Of a stretch of 14,966 nucleotides of DNA, positions 8,177 to 14,719 are shown piece by piece. The stretch is from positions 81,521 through 96,486 of the forward strand of contig DBQY01000014.1 of assembly GCA_002305805.1 (NCBI GenBank). The letters run 5' to 3'. Position numbers and translations under genes: made by a program. Under the pieces are notes generated by a model. The model was not told the DNA's origin. It made no database searches and saw only the letters and a program-made list of their open reading frames with translations. This DNA comes from Atopobium sp. UBA1382 (GTDB taxonomy: Bacteria > Actinomycetota > Coriobacteriia > Coriobacteriales > Atopobiaceae). Positions within the stretch are counted from its first letter, which is position 1; each line of letters starts with the position of its first letter.

Positions 8177-8185
8177 ATCTTACCA
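8177..8185 (-). promoter_or_regulatory. Possible extended -10 promoter element for der operon
   Basis: Read on the minus strand the sequence is TGGTAAGAT, a TGn extension plus a hexamer matching TATAAT at four of six positions. It lies about 30 bases before the der start. I cannot find a convincing -35 box at the usual spacing. The position in the only long gap upstream of der makes a promoter likely here, but this exact site is a weak call. Confidence 0.3.
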
Positions 8186-8276
8186 CGAACGGTCGGTTTT
8201 GGCCGGTGGGCGCATGAAATCCCCACCCTGACTGCGTTGTCCCTCAGTCCAGGTTCGTTGCTCCCTCTCTGTATTG

Positions 8277-8323
8277 GGCAACATCTTTGATGCCCTTCTC
8301 GAAAACGCATCAAATGTTTTGCC
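8277..8323. repeat. Imperfect inverted repeat (hairpin) upstream of der
   Basis: On the plus strand GGCA-ACA-tc-TTTGATGC pairs with GCATCAAA-TGT-tt-TGCC across a 13-base loop (8294-8306). That gives 15 base pairs interrupted by two 2-base bulges, with the central 8 pairs perfect. On the minus (transcribed) strand the stem is not followed by a U run, so it is not a standard terminator. It could be an RNA leader structure for der, a protein-binding site, or part of a dispersed repeat. Confidence 0.6.
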
Positions 8324-8492
8324 ATAAGATTCGTTTTCCTGACAAACGGCGCACAATGGCGAGAAATACGGCGTCGCGTGGGCTCAGACATACATCCTTT
8401 GCCCAAAACATGCGACGAGACCCTGGAAATCGCCTCACTCGCTGCACGCAGACGTCGATTCCCCAAAAGCTTGGAAATAGTGGAAATGCTAG

Positions 8493-9881
8493 CTACCGGT
8501 CCAATCCCAGTACGGCGAGGAGGGCGTCAAGGTAGTCCCCGGGATTGGGGGTGCTGACGGCCACGAGGGCTCCGCGGCCGCGGAGCTCCTCGAGAATGTG
8601 TGCCTGCGTGTCCCCGTCGAGGGTGAGCTTGTCGAAGTTGAACATCACCTCGGGCAGGATGACGAGCACGCCCGCAAGGTCGTTAGGTAGCTGGGCAAGC
8701 AGGTCCTCGGAGACAATGAGGCCCGTGACGTTGACGTCGCCGCCGAAGTAGTCGTTTCTGATCGCGCGCGTTCCCGCGCGTCCGTCAGGCGAGAGCGCGT
8801 GGCAGAACTCGTCGATCGTCTCGGCTGCCGCCTCGCCACAGACGAGCTCCAGGCGCACCCCCCTCTCGACAAGTGCGCCTTCAACGCGTCGCAGGTCATA
8901 GGCGCGCTCGCGCGCGACGAGCACCGTCTCGTCGAGGAAGCTCCTGAGCATGCCGATGCCATCGTAGAACTGCGGGTAGCCGTCGTAGGTCTCGGCAGGA
9001 GGCACGGACAGACCGGCGTCCACGTAGAACTCGTCTGAGAGCTGGAAGCGCGTGATGCCGAGCGTCCTTCTCGCCCGCTCCTGATAGGGCTCGAGCAGGC
9101 GGACCACGGCCCGTGACGCCTCGACGTCATCTGAGTACGAGCTATGGAAACGGCGGCTGTGCTTGGTGTATCCAAGGGGCACGATGGCGAGCGAGGTGAT
9201 GCCCGGACGCGCCTCAACCCAGTCGAGCGTGGCGGCGAGCTCCTCCCCGTCATTGATGCCAGGGCAGAGCACGATCTGAGCGTGCACCTCGATGCCGCCC
9301 GCGAGCAGGCGCTCGAGCACTTCGATGCCGCGGTCCGCATGTCGGCCAATGAGACCGCAGCGCACCTCGGGCGTGATCGCGTGGATGGAGACGTTCATCG
9401 GAGAGAGCCCGCAGGTGACGATGCGCTCGGCCTCCTCGTCGGAGACGTTGGTGAGCGTCACGAAGTTGCCCTGCAGGAAGGAGAGGCGGTAGTCGTCATC
9501 GCGCAGCGTGAGCGTCGAGCGCGCTTCGGGTGGCAGCATCGCCATGAAGCAGAACTGACAGGCGTTCACGCAGGTGCGAATGCCGTCGAAGAGGACGTCG
9601 GTGAAGTCGATGCCCCAGTCCTGGCCCGGCTCGCGCCAGAGCTCGCAAGGGGTTACGCTGTCGTCGCTCGGGTCAAAGACCTCGAGCTCGCAGACGGCGC
9701 CGTCGGCCTCCCAGCGCCAGTCGACGAGGTCGCGCAGCACGACGCCGTTCACGCGATCGATGCGCATGCCGGGCTCGATGCCGGCCTCCCAGGCGGGGCT
9801 CCCCTCCTCGACTGCCGCAACCCATGCCCCGGTCGCCAGAGGCTTCGTGGAGGCGTAGTCAGCACGCTTCTGCTCGGCCAT
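8493..9881 (-). CDS. PDZ / radical-SAM / DUF512 protein of unknown function
   Basis: The protein has 462 residues. An N-terminal PDZ-like segment (about 18-55, GSPAWEAGIEPGMRIDRVNG) is followed by a radical-SAM-type cluster motif CVNACQFC, with Cys104, Cys108 and Cys111 in the CxxxCxxC pattern. Next come DDDYRLSFLQGNFVTLTN (about 128-145), which is characteristic of DUF512 proteins, and a C-terminal DUF512 region ending near PNPGDYLDALLAVLG. The cluster suggests a 4Fe-4S enzyme that cleaves S-adenosylmethionine, but no substrate is known for the family. Start choice: the open frame begins 15 codons earlier, but ATG at 9881 has GAGGGAG about 7 bases upstream and a family-like N terminus. The gene stands between two gaps and directly precedes der and plsY, an order also known from clostridia, which hints at a link to ribosome or membrane biogenesis. 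Confidence 0.92.
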   Translation of the reverse strand: MAEQKRADYASTKPLATGAWVAAVEEGSPAWEAGIEPGMRIDRVNGVVLRDLVDWRWEADGAVCELEVFDPSDDSVTPCELWREPGQDWGIDFTDVLFDGIRTCVNACQFCFMAMLPPEARSTLTLRDDDYRLSFLQGNFVTLTNVSDEEAERIVTCGLSPMNVSIHAITPEVRCGLIGRHADRGIEVLERLLAGGIEVHAQIVLCPGINDGEELAATLDWVEARPGITSLAIVPLGYTKHSRRFHSSYSDDVEASRAVVRLLEPYQERARRTLGITRFQLSDEFYVDAGLSVPPAETYDGYPQFYDGIGMLRSFLDETVLVARERAYDLRRVEGALVERGVRLELVCGEAAAETIDEFCHALSPDGRAGTRAIRNDYFGGDVNVTGLIVSEDLLAQLPNDLAGVLVILPEVMFNFDKLTLDGDTQAHILEELRGRGALVAVSTPNPGDYLDALLAVLGLDR

Positions 9882-9947
9882 GTCGCACTCCCTCGTCCTT
9901 CTCGCCCAGGGCGTAACCGGGCGCATCTGTCTGTGCTCTACGATACT

Positions 9948-10000
9948 CAGTACGCGTTTTCCAACAGAATCTACCCCAATAGTGTTGGGAATCGCGTATC
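9948..10000. repeat. Tandem palindromic repeat, copy 1
   Basis: Plus-strand unit starting CAGTACGCGTTTTCCAACAG and ending CGCGTATC. The arms TACGCGTTTTCCAACA and TGTTGGGAATCGCGTA pair over 16 positions, with one mismatch and one G-T wobble, around a 16-base loop. The first 24 bases are identical to copy 2, and the last 8 (CGCGTATC) are also shared. Confidence 0.85.
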
Positions 10001-10009
10001 CAGAAGTCG

Positions 10010-10062
10010 CAGTACGCGTTTTCCAACAGAATCATGCCCAAATACGTTGGAAGTCGCGTATC
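10010..10062. repeat. Tandem palindromic repeat, copy 2
   Basis: Second 53-bp unit, offset 62 bp from copy 1. It has the same 24-base left arm and the same CGCGTATC end, with a more diverged centre. The arm TACGCGTTTTCCAAC pairs with GTTGGAAGTCGCGTA, with one mismatch and one wobble. An octamer GAAGTCGC also occurs both inside this copy (10050-10057) and in the spacer before it (10003-10010). Confidence 0.85.
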
Positions 10063-10092
10063 GGGGCGGCCGAGAATAACGCGCAGTCGACA

Positions 10093-10932
10093 CTACCCCA
10101 CCAGGCGCTCGATCTCCGCCCGGACTGCCTCGATCTGGCTGGCGGGCGTGCTCGCGCCGGCCGTAATGCCGATCACGCAGGCGCCCTCGAACCACTCGCG
10201 GCAGAGCTCGTCGGCGCCCTCCACGTGGTGCGTGAGCGGGCAGTGGGCAGCAGAGATCTCTGCCAGGCGCGTCGTGTTGGCGGAGATGCGCCCTCCGATC
10301 ACGATCATGACGTCTGCCTCGCGCGCGAGCTCCTCGGCGGCCGCCTGGTGGCCGGCCGTTGCCTCGCAGATCGTGTTGATTACGCGCACCTCCTCGGCGC
10401 GGCCGAGAAGCGCCTCAACGACGTCGGCGAGCAGGGCGCGCCGGGCCGTCGTCTGCACCACGACGCCGACCTTTCGCGTTCGAGGCAGCGTCGCGGCCTC
10501 CTCAGCGGAGCCCACGACGACGGCTCCCGGGGCGTGCGGTAGCGTCGCCTCGACCTCGGGGTGACCGGCCTCGCCCACGACGACCACCTGGTACCCCTCG
10601 CCTGAGAGCCGCTCGGCGGCCAGATGGACCTTCTTCACGAAGGGGCAGGTCGCGTCCAGCACGCGCGCGCAGAGCTCGCGGGCACGGGCTTCCTCGGCGG
10701 GAGCCGTGCCGTGCGTTCGCAGCAGCAGCGTGTCCCCCGTCGCCTGCTCGGGGGCATCCACGGCGTCTACGCCCTTCTCGGCGAGCTCGGCGACCACGCG
10801 CGGGTTGTGGATGAGCGGGCCGAGGGTGTGGACCGCTCCGGATTTCTCGTCTGCGGCAGACTCCACCATCTGCAGCGCACGCTCGACGCCGTAGCAGGCG
10901 CCGGCCTCGCGCGCGATGCGAACCTCGGGCAT
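10093..10932 (-). CDS. ispH: 4-hydroxy-3-methylbut-2-enyl diphosphate reductase
   Basis: This 279-residue iron-sulfur enzyme catalyses the last step of the MEP (non-mevalonate) pathway, reducing HMBPP to isopentenyl and dimethylallyl diphosphate. The three cluster cysteines are present: Cys13 (AGACYGVERA), Cys96 (DATCPFVKK) and Cys189 (NTICEAT). Substrate-site residues are also visible: His42 (LIHNP), His74 (RTHGT), His124 and Glu126 (GHPEVEAT), Ser218 and Asn220 (GGRISANTTRL) and Ser261 (AGASTP). A longer open frame runs back into plsC; the ATG at 10932 is chosen for the correct N terminus and an upstream GGGAG about 9 bases away. It follows the plsC stop by one base, and it is the last gene before the palindrome-bearing gap. 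Confidence 0.97.
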   Translation of the reverse strand: MPEVRIAREAGACYGVERALQMVESAADEKSGAVHTLGPLIHNPRVVAELAEKGVDAVDAPEQATGDTLLLRTHGTAPAEEARARELCARVLDATCPFVKKVHLAAERLSGEGYQVVVVGEAGHPEVEATLPHAPGAVVVGSAEEAATLPRTRKVGVVVQTTARRALLADVVEALLGRAEEVRVINTICEATAGHQAAAEELAREADVMIVIGGRISANTTRLAEISAAHCPLTHHVEGADELCREWFEGACVIGITAGASTPASQIEAVRAEIERLVG

Positions 10933-10933
10933 T

Positions 10934-11662
10934 TCAGTCAACTCCCGGGTAGTCCTCGCGGAGCTGGTCGCGGAGCTCGTAGACGCGCGCCATGCCGACG
11001 CGCTCCATCTCGGCGAGCTGCTCCTTGCGCTTCTCGGCAGAGATCTGCGACCACTCGATGGGCTTGTCGGCACGGACGTAAACCGGACGACGAAAGCGTA
11101 GGTGACGGGCGCCGATGATCGCGACGGGCTGGACCGGTGCCTTTGCAAGCTGCGCCATGATCGCATAGCCGCCATGGGCCTGCTGATCGGCGTCGTTGCG
11201 CACGCGGGTCCCCTCCGGGTAGATAAGGACGCTCTCGCCGCGAGCGAGCATCGTGCGGGCGCATCGCACGGTCTTCATGTCCGCCGTGCCGCGCTGCACC
11301 GGGAAACCCCCCGCACGCGAGAAGAGCCAAGCGGCCGGACGAATCCGGTCGAAGTCGCTCTTGTAGACAATGCGGACGGGAACATGCGCCATCCAGAGCG
11401 CCACCACGACCACGACCGGGTCGAGCATGGACTCGTGGTTCATGATGATGACGCGGCCGCGCGGGTCCTTGGTGAGGAGCTCGAGGTTCTCGATGCGCCA
11501 GGGCCACAGGAGCTTCGTGATGACCCACAGGATACGGACCACTGCGCCGATGAGGAGCCGACCCGGCAGCGGGTGCTCCCGGATGTCATGGTCGTAATAG
11601 TCGTCGAGCGTGTTGCCGGCAAAGGCGCGCATGCGACCGCTCTTCTCGTCGGACGTGCTCAC
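10934..11662 (-). CDS. plsC: 1-acyl-sn-glycerol-3-phosphate acyltransferase (PlsC family)
   Basis: This 242-residue acyltransferase adds the second acyl chain to lysophosphatidic acid, making phosphatidic acid at the membrane. Conserved motifs appear in order: NHESMLD with catalytic His76 and Asp81 (HX4D), GGFPVQRG (118-125) and YPEGTR (148-153). A hydrophobic stretch (about 35-55) may anchor the protein. It starts with GTG at 11662, in a GTGA overlap with the cmk stop. GAGGGGAGG (11676-11668) lies 5 bases upstream and supports this start. The N-terminal 30 residues are charged and poorly conserved in appearance. PlsC-family enzymes differ in acyl-acceptor choice, so the exact substrate is inferred from family and context. 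Confidence 0.92.
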   Translation of the reverse strand: MSTSDEKSGRMRAFAGNTLDDYYDHDIREHPLPGRLLIGAVVRILWVITKLLWPWRIENLELLTKDPRGRVIIMNHESMLDPVVVVVALWMAHVPVRIVYKSDFDRIRPAAWLFSRAGGFPVQRGTADMKTVRCARTMLARGESVLIYPEGTRVRNDADQQAHGGYAIMAQLAKAPVQPVAIIGARHLRFRRPVYVRADKPIEWSQISAEKRKEQLAEMERVGMARVYELRDQLREDYPGVD

Positions 11663-12369
11663 GAGAGCCTCCCCTCGGCGCGGGCGGACAGTTCTGGTGA
11701 CAGCGACAGGATGTTGGTGACGACCTCCTCGAACCCCAGGGACGAGGAGTCGATGAGGTGCGCATCCTCGGCAGGGCGCAGCGGGGACGTCTCGCGCGAG
11801 GAATCGTACTCGTCGCGGCGCACGAGGTCGTCGAGGATTCTCTGTTCGTCCGCCGCGTCGACGGCGACCGACTGGCCGGTGGCGAGGTTGCCACCGCCGC
11901 GCTGCACCGCGCGCCTGCGCGCACGTGCCTCCGGCGAGGCGCTGAGAAACACCTTGAGCTCGGCGCGCGGAAAGACGACCGTCCCAATGTCACGGCCTTC
12001 CGCGATGACGTCGCCGCGCTCCCCCGCGCTGCGTTGGAGTGCGACCATGACCTCACGCACGCGCGGGTTCGCCGATACGGGTGAGACGGCGCGCTCGACC
12101 TCTGGCGTCCTGATCTGAGCTGTCACGTCCTCGCCGTTGGCGATCACGCGCTGCCCCTCTCCGTCGGCGACGAAGTCGATGGCGATTTGTCGTGCGATCT
12201 CAGCGACGGCGTCACCATCATCGGGGTCGACACCCCGCTCGAGGCAGACGTAGGCAACGGAGCGATACATCGCCCCGGTGTCGAGGTAGGTGAGGCCGCA
12301 GCGGCGGGCGATCTCCCGCGCGACCGAGGACTTGCCCGAGCCGGAGGGCCCGTCAATGGCTACGATCAT
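11659..12369 (-). CDS. cmk: Cytidylate (CMP/dCMP) kinase
   Basis: This 236-residue enzyme phosphorylates CMP and dCMP using ATP in pyrimidine nucleotide recycling. It begins MIVAIDGPSGSGKSS, with the P-loop at about residues 7-14, then LDTGAMYRSVAY, a motif of the family. EGRDIGTVVFP and FLSASPEARARRR form the nucleotide-binding and lid region, and IDSSSLGFEEVV closes the protein as in other Cmk enzymes. Two starts are possible: GTG at 12375 or ATG at 12369. The AAGGAG at 12380-12375 sits 5 bases before the ATG but overlaps the GTG, so the ATG is preferred. The start lies 17 bases inside the rluB end, and the stop overlaps the plsC GTG. Confidence 0.96.
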   Translation of the reverse strand: MIVAIDGPSGSGKSSVAREIARRCGLTYLDTGAMYRSVAYVCLERGVDPDDGDAVAEIARQIAIDFVADGEGQRVIANGEDVTAQIRTPEVERAVSPVSANPRVREVMVALQRSAGERGDVIAEGRDIGTVVFPRAELKVFLSASPEARARRRAVQRGGGNLATGQSVAVDAADEQRILDDLVRRDEYDSSRETSPLRPAEDAHLIDSSSLGFEEVVTNILSLSPELSARAEGRLS

Positions 12370-13189
12370 GGTCACTCCTTGTCCGTGTGCAGAGGGTGTC
12401 GAGTGCGGCGCGCTCGCGCTCGGTCAACTCGCGCCACGCTCCCTCGCGAAGCCCTGTGAGCCTGAGCGGTCCAAAGGAGTCGCGATGGAGGGCGAGCACG
12501 CGATGACCGACGGCAAACAGCATCTTCTTGACCTGGTGCTTGCGGCCCTCGTGGATCGTGAGGCCGACGACCGCGTTGGGCTCGCCGCCGCCCGTGCGCC
12601 CGGCGCCATGCGGGGCCACGACGGAGAAGAGCTTCTCGTCGGGACCGATCAGCCGCGCCCGAGCCGGCGAGGCGGGCCCGTCATCGAGCATGATACCGCG
12701 ACGCAGCCAGTCGAGGTCGCGCTCGCTCGGCGTTCCCGAGACGAGGGCCACGTAGTGCTTTTCGACATGGCGCGAGGGGTGCAGGAGCGCCTGGCCGAGG
12801 TCGCCGTCGGTGGTGAAGAGGAGCAGCCCCGTGGTGTCCAGGTCGAGGCGACCGACCGGGAAGAGCCCGGGATAGTCGCCCGTGGGCACGAGCTCGGCGA
12901 CCGTGTGACGCTCGTAGGGGTCGCTCATGGTGGTGACGTAGCCGGCGGGCTTGTAGAGCATGATGCTCGCCGGGCGCTCCTCGAGACGACAGACGACCCC
13001 GTCGACGGTGACGACGTCGCGCTCGGGGTCGACCTTGCTCCCGAGCTCGCTCACGACGATTCCGTTCACGCGCACGCGCCCCGCCGTCATAAGGCGCTCG
13101 GAGCCGCGACGGCTTGCGACGCCCGCGCGAGCGAGGAAGCGCTGTAGGCGCATCGGGTAGACGCCGCTCTCGCGGATGGGGTCACTCAT
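12353..13189 (-). CDS. rluB: rRNA pseudouridine synthase, RluB/RsuA family
   Basis: The 278-residue protein has an N-terminal S4 RNA-binding domain (about 14-60, MRLQRFLARAGVASRR) and a pseudouridine synthase domain. The catalytic aspartate is Asp116 in the family motif GRLDLDTTGLLLFTTDGD. Other matches are YKPAGYVTT, KHYVAL and the late HEGRKHQVKKML. Enzymes of this group convert uridine to pseudouridine in 23S rRNA (RluB, position 2605 in E. coli) or 16S rRNA (RsuA). Position next to scpB and cmk favours RluB. Two starts are plausible: ATG at 13189, overlapping the scpB stop by 8 bases (ATGAGTGA), and ATG at 13153 directly before the S4 domain. Neither has a strong ribosome-binding site; I chose 13189 because of the coupled overlap. 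Confidence 0.93.
   Translation of the reverse strand: MSDPIRESGVYPMRLQRFLARAGVASRRGSERLMTAGRVRVNGIVVSELGSKVDPERDVVTVDGVVCRLEERPASIMLYKPAGYVTTMSDPYERHTVAELVPTGDYPGLFPVGRLDLDTTGLLLFTTDGDLGQALLHPSRHVEKHYVALVSGTPSERDLDWLRRGIMLDDGPASPARARLIGPDEKLFSVVAPHGAGRTGGGEPNAVVGLTIHEGRKHQVKKMLFAVGHRVLALHRDSFGPLRLTGLREGAWRELTERERAALDTLCTRTRSDHDRSH
12375..12380 (-). promoter_or_regulatory. Ribosome-binding site deciding the cmk start
   Basis: AAGGAG lies in the last codons of rluB. Its spacing of 5 bases to the ATG at 12369, and its overlap with the alternative GTG at 12375, decide between the two in-frame starts. Confidence 0.75.
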
Positions 13190-13871
13190 CGGTCCCGTCC
13201 GCGTCCGCGCTCTCCCCCGCCTCGTACTCATCGAGCAGCTCGCGCTCGTCGTCCATGTCCTCGGCGGTCTCCTCGAGCGTCGAGGCGATGGAGCGCCCGG
13301 AGAGGCGCTCGCGAATGAAGCGGCGCGACTCCTCGTCAGGGGCAAAGTCCTCGAGCGGGGGCAGCTCACGAAGGCTCCTGAGGCCAAAGTGCTCCAGGAA
13401 GAGGCGCGTGGTGCCCCAGAGCTGCGCACCGCCGTGCTCGCGATCGCGGCCGACCTCGCGCACGAGGCCCTTCTCGCGTAGCGACGCGATCACGCCGTCC
13501 GAGTTGACGCCGCGGATTGCGCGGACTCCCTCGCGCGTCACGGGCTGGTGGTAGGCGATGACGGCGAGGGTCTCGAGCGCTGCCTGCGAGAGGCGCCTCG
13601 TGTCCCAGGAGAGCACGTACTCGGCAACCTGGTCATGGTAGGCGGGGTGCGTAAAAAGGCGCCACCCGCCCGCAACCTCGCGCAGCTGAAAGCCGCGGTT
13701 GGCATCGGCGTACTCGGCGGCGAGCTCGGCAAGGGCCTGTGCCGCCTCTCCCGGCTCGACGCCCGCCGCGCGGGCGAGCTCGGTGGCGGGCACCGAGTCG
13801 TCGGATACCAGCAGCAGGGCCTCGAGAAGGCCCTTGAGGGAGCCGGACTCCATACGTTCAAGATCAGCCAT
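13182..13871 (-). CDS. scpB: Segregation and condensation protein B
   Basis: This 229-residue protein is the kite subunit of the SMC-ScpAB condensin, which compacts and separates the chromosome. Its two winged-helix domains cover about 10-85 and 90-165. The family signature is complete: LSQAALETLAVIAYHQPVTR (94-113), IRGVNSDGVI, GLVREVGR, WGTTRLFLEHFGL and SLRELPPL. A strongly acidic, probably disordered tail follows (about 199-229). The open frame runs back into scpA, but the ATG at 13871 has GGAGG (13882-13878) 6 bases upstream and overlaps the scpA stop by 8 bases (ATGGCTGA), so the two are probably translated together in matched amounts. Confidence 0.97.
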   Translation of the reverse strand: MADLERMESGSLKGLLEALLLVSDDSVPATELARAAGVEPGEAAQALAELAAEYADANRGFQLREVAGGWRLFTHPAYHDQVAEYVLSWDTRRLSQAALETLAVIAYHQPVTREGVRAIRGVNSDGVIASLREKGLVREVGRDREHGGAQLWGTTRLFLEHFGLRSLRELPPLEDFAPDEESRRFIRERLSGRSIASTLEETAEDMDDERELLDEYEAGESADADGTDE

Positions 13872-14715
13872 GCACGGCCTCCAGATCACTCTTGTCCAGG
13901 TCCTCCTCGCCGAGCTCGGCGAGGACCGAGTCGTCGAGTTCGTAGATGGGCGCGCCCTCGACGTGCTCCACCTCGATCTCACCAAAGAGCTCGCTCTGCG
14001 TCACGTCAACGAGTCCGCGCTTGTAGAGCTCCAGAATCGCAAGGAAGTTCGCAACCACGACCTCAGGGGCATCCTGTCCATCCAGGAGGTCGGAGAAGGT
14101 GACGCGACCCCGTCCGCGTACCAAGCGGTCCACGGCGGCAATCGTGAGGGCGACGGGGACGCGTTTGGGCGCGACGTGTTCAGCCTCGAGCAGGAACGTC
14201 TCGCGCCTACTGGTGATGTCCGCGCAGATGACGGCGAGGCTCCTGAGCGTGATGCCCTCGAGGTAGTCCGGCATGAGGCCGAGGAACTCCGGGTCGGCCC
14301 CGACCGTCCTGGGATGCATGCGCGCCTCGGCGTCCGCACGCGCCCCGAGGGCGGACGCGGCGCCGCGAAACTGCTTGTAGGCGATGAGGCGGGCGATGAG
14401 CACCTCACGCGCCTCGTCCGGAGAGAGCCCCTCGAGGTCATCCGCGTCATCGTCGTCGAGGTCGTCCGCGCGACCGATCGGCTCGTCGGGGACGAGGGAG
14501 GCGGCCTTGATGTCGAGCAGCGTCGATGCGACGAGCACGAAGTCGCTCGCCACGTCCAGGTCGAGGTCGCGCATGCGCTCGACCTCCTCGAGGTACTGAG
14601 CCGCGACCTCCGAGATGGAGATGGAGCCGATGGTGACCCGCTGCCTGCTCACGAGCTGCAGCAGGAGGTCAAAGGGGCCAGAGTAGGCCTGTGTTGAGAC
14701 GCGGTAGGAGGCCAT
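13864..14715 (-). CDS. scpA: Segregation and condensation protein A
   Basis: This 283-residue kleisin subunit bridges the SMC heads and binds ScpB. The N-terminal head-binding part begins with YSGPFDLLLQLV (11-22), typical of ScpA, followed by ISISEVAAQYLEEVE. Helical DFVLVASTLLDIKAASLVP (58-76) is also a family hallmark. An acidic segment (about 83-101, DDLDDDDADDLEG) lies in the expected flexible linker. The C-terminal winged helix shows VTFSDLLDG and FLAILELYKRGLVDVTQ (224-240). The ATG at 14715 is 4 bases after the M50 protease stop and has only a weak GGGAC upstream. It overlaps scpB by 8 bases. Confidence 0.97.
   Translation of the reverse strand: MASYRVSTQAYSGPFDLLLQLVSRQRVTIGSISISEVAAQYLEEVERMRDLDLDVASDFVLVASTLLDIKAASLVPDEPIGRADDLDDDDADDLEGLSPDEAREVLIARLIAYKQFRGAASALGARADAEARMHPRTVGADPEFLGLMPDYLEGITLRSLAVICADITSRRETFLLEAEHVAPKRVPVALTIAAVDRLVRGRGRVTFSDLLDGQDAPEVVVANFLAILELYKRGLVDVTQSELFGEIEVEHVEGAPIYELDDSVLAELGEEDLDKSDLEAVHG
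13878..13882 (-). promoter_or_regulatory. Ribosome-binding site fixing the scpB start
   Basis: GGAGG, placed inside the final codons of scpA, is 6 bases from the ATG at 13871. It rules out the longer frame that extends upstream within scpA. Confidence 0.7.
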
Positions 14716-14719
14716 GTCG

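Larger units (their letters stand above)
8146..8492. other. Intergenic region between DUF512 gene and der, with low-GC core
   Basis: This 347-bp gap holds no gene I can support. Its core (8281-8340) is about 38 percent G+C by hand count (23 of 60), far below the surrounding genes. It contains a long bulged hairpin (8277-8323), a weaker inverted repeat (8227-8253: CCTGACTG against CAGTCCAGG with one bulged base), three copies of TGGAAAT (8424, 8472, 8481) and the possible der promoter near its left end. I see no canonical terminator (stem plus U run) for the DUF512 transcript. The composition suggests a decayed mobile or dispersed intergenic repeat, but that is inference. Confidence 0.6.
9882..10092. 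other. Intergenic region between ispH and DUF512 gene, with tandem palindromes
   Basis: This 211-bp gap separates the ispH operon from the DUF512 gene. The stretch 9941-10060 is about 48 percent G+C by hand count (57 of 120), below its neighbours, and is dominated by two palindromic repeats (9948-10000 and 10010-10062). The remaining 66 bases before the DUF512 start (9882-9947) should contain its promoter and ribosome-binding site. I cannot identify a convincing -35/-10 pair. No stem followed by a U run marks the end of the ispH transcript. Confidence 0.7.

Noticed and set aside
8227..8253. Short inverted repeat as a terminator
   Set aside because: The 8-bp stem has a bulged base and no following U run on either strand, so a rho-independent terminator call is not justified.
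8158..8466. Minus-strand open frame of 102 codons in the der upstream gap
   Set aside because: It would begin with TTG, has no recognisable motif, is rich in Arg and Ser, runs through the low-GC hairpin region and ends next to the der ribosome-binding site. Residual coding in a decayed repeat is possible but not supported.
8287..8535. Plus-strand open frame of 82 codons in the same gap
   Set aside because: It has no family resemblance, runs into the DUF512 gene in antisense and spans the inverted repeat.
9948..10062. CRISPR array
   Set aside because: There are only two units, each is a palindrome with an internally diverged centre, and the 9-bp space between them is too short for a spacer; no cas gene is nearby.
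9880..10542. Plus-strand open frame of 220 codons through the palindromes
   Set aside because: Most of it is antisense to ispH; the part over the gap simply translates the repeats (TRFPTES-like words) and has no independent support.
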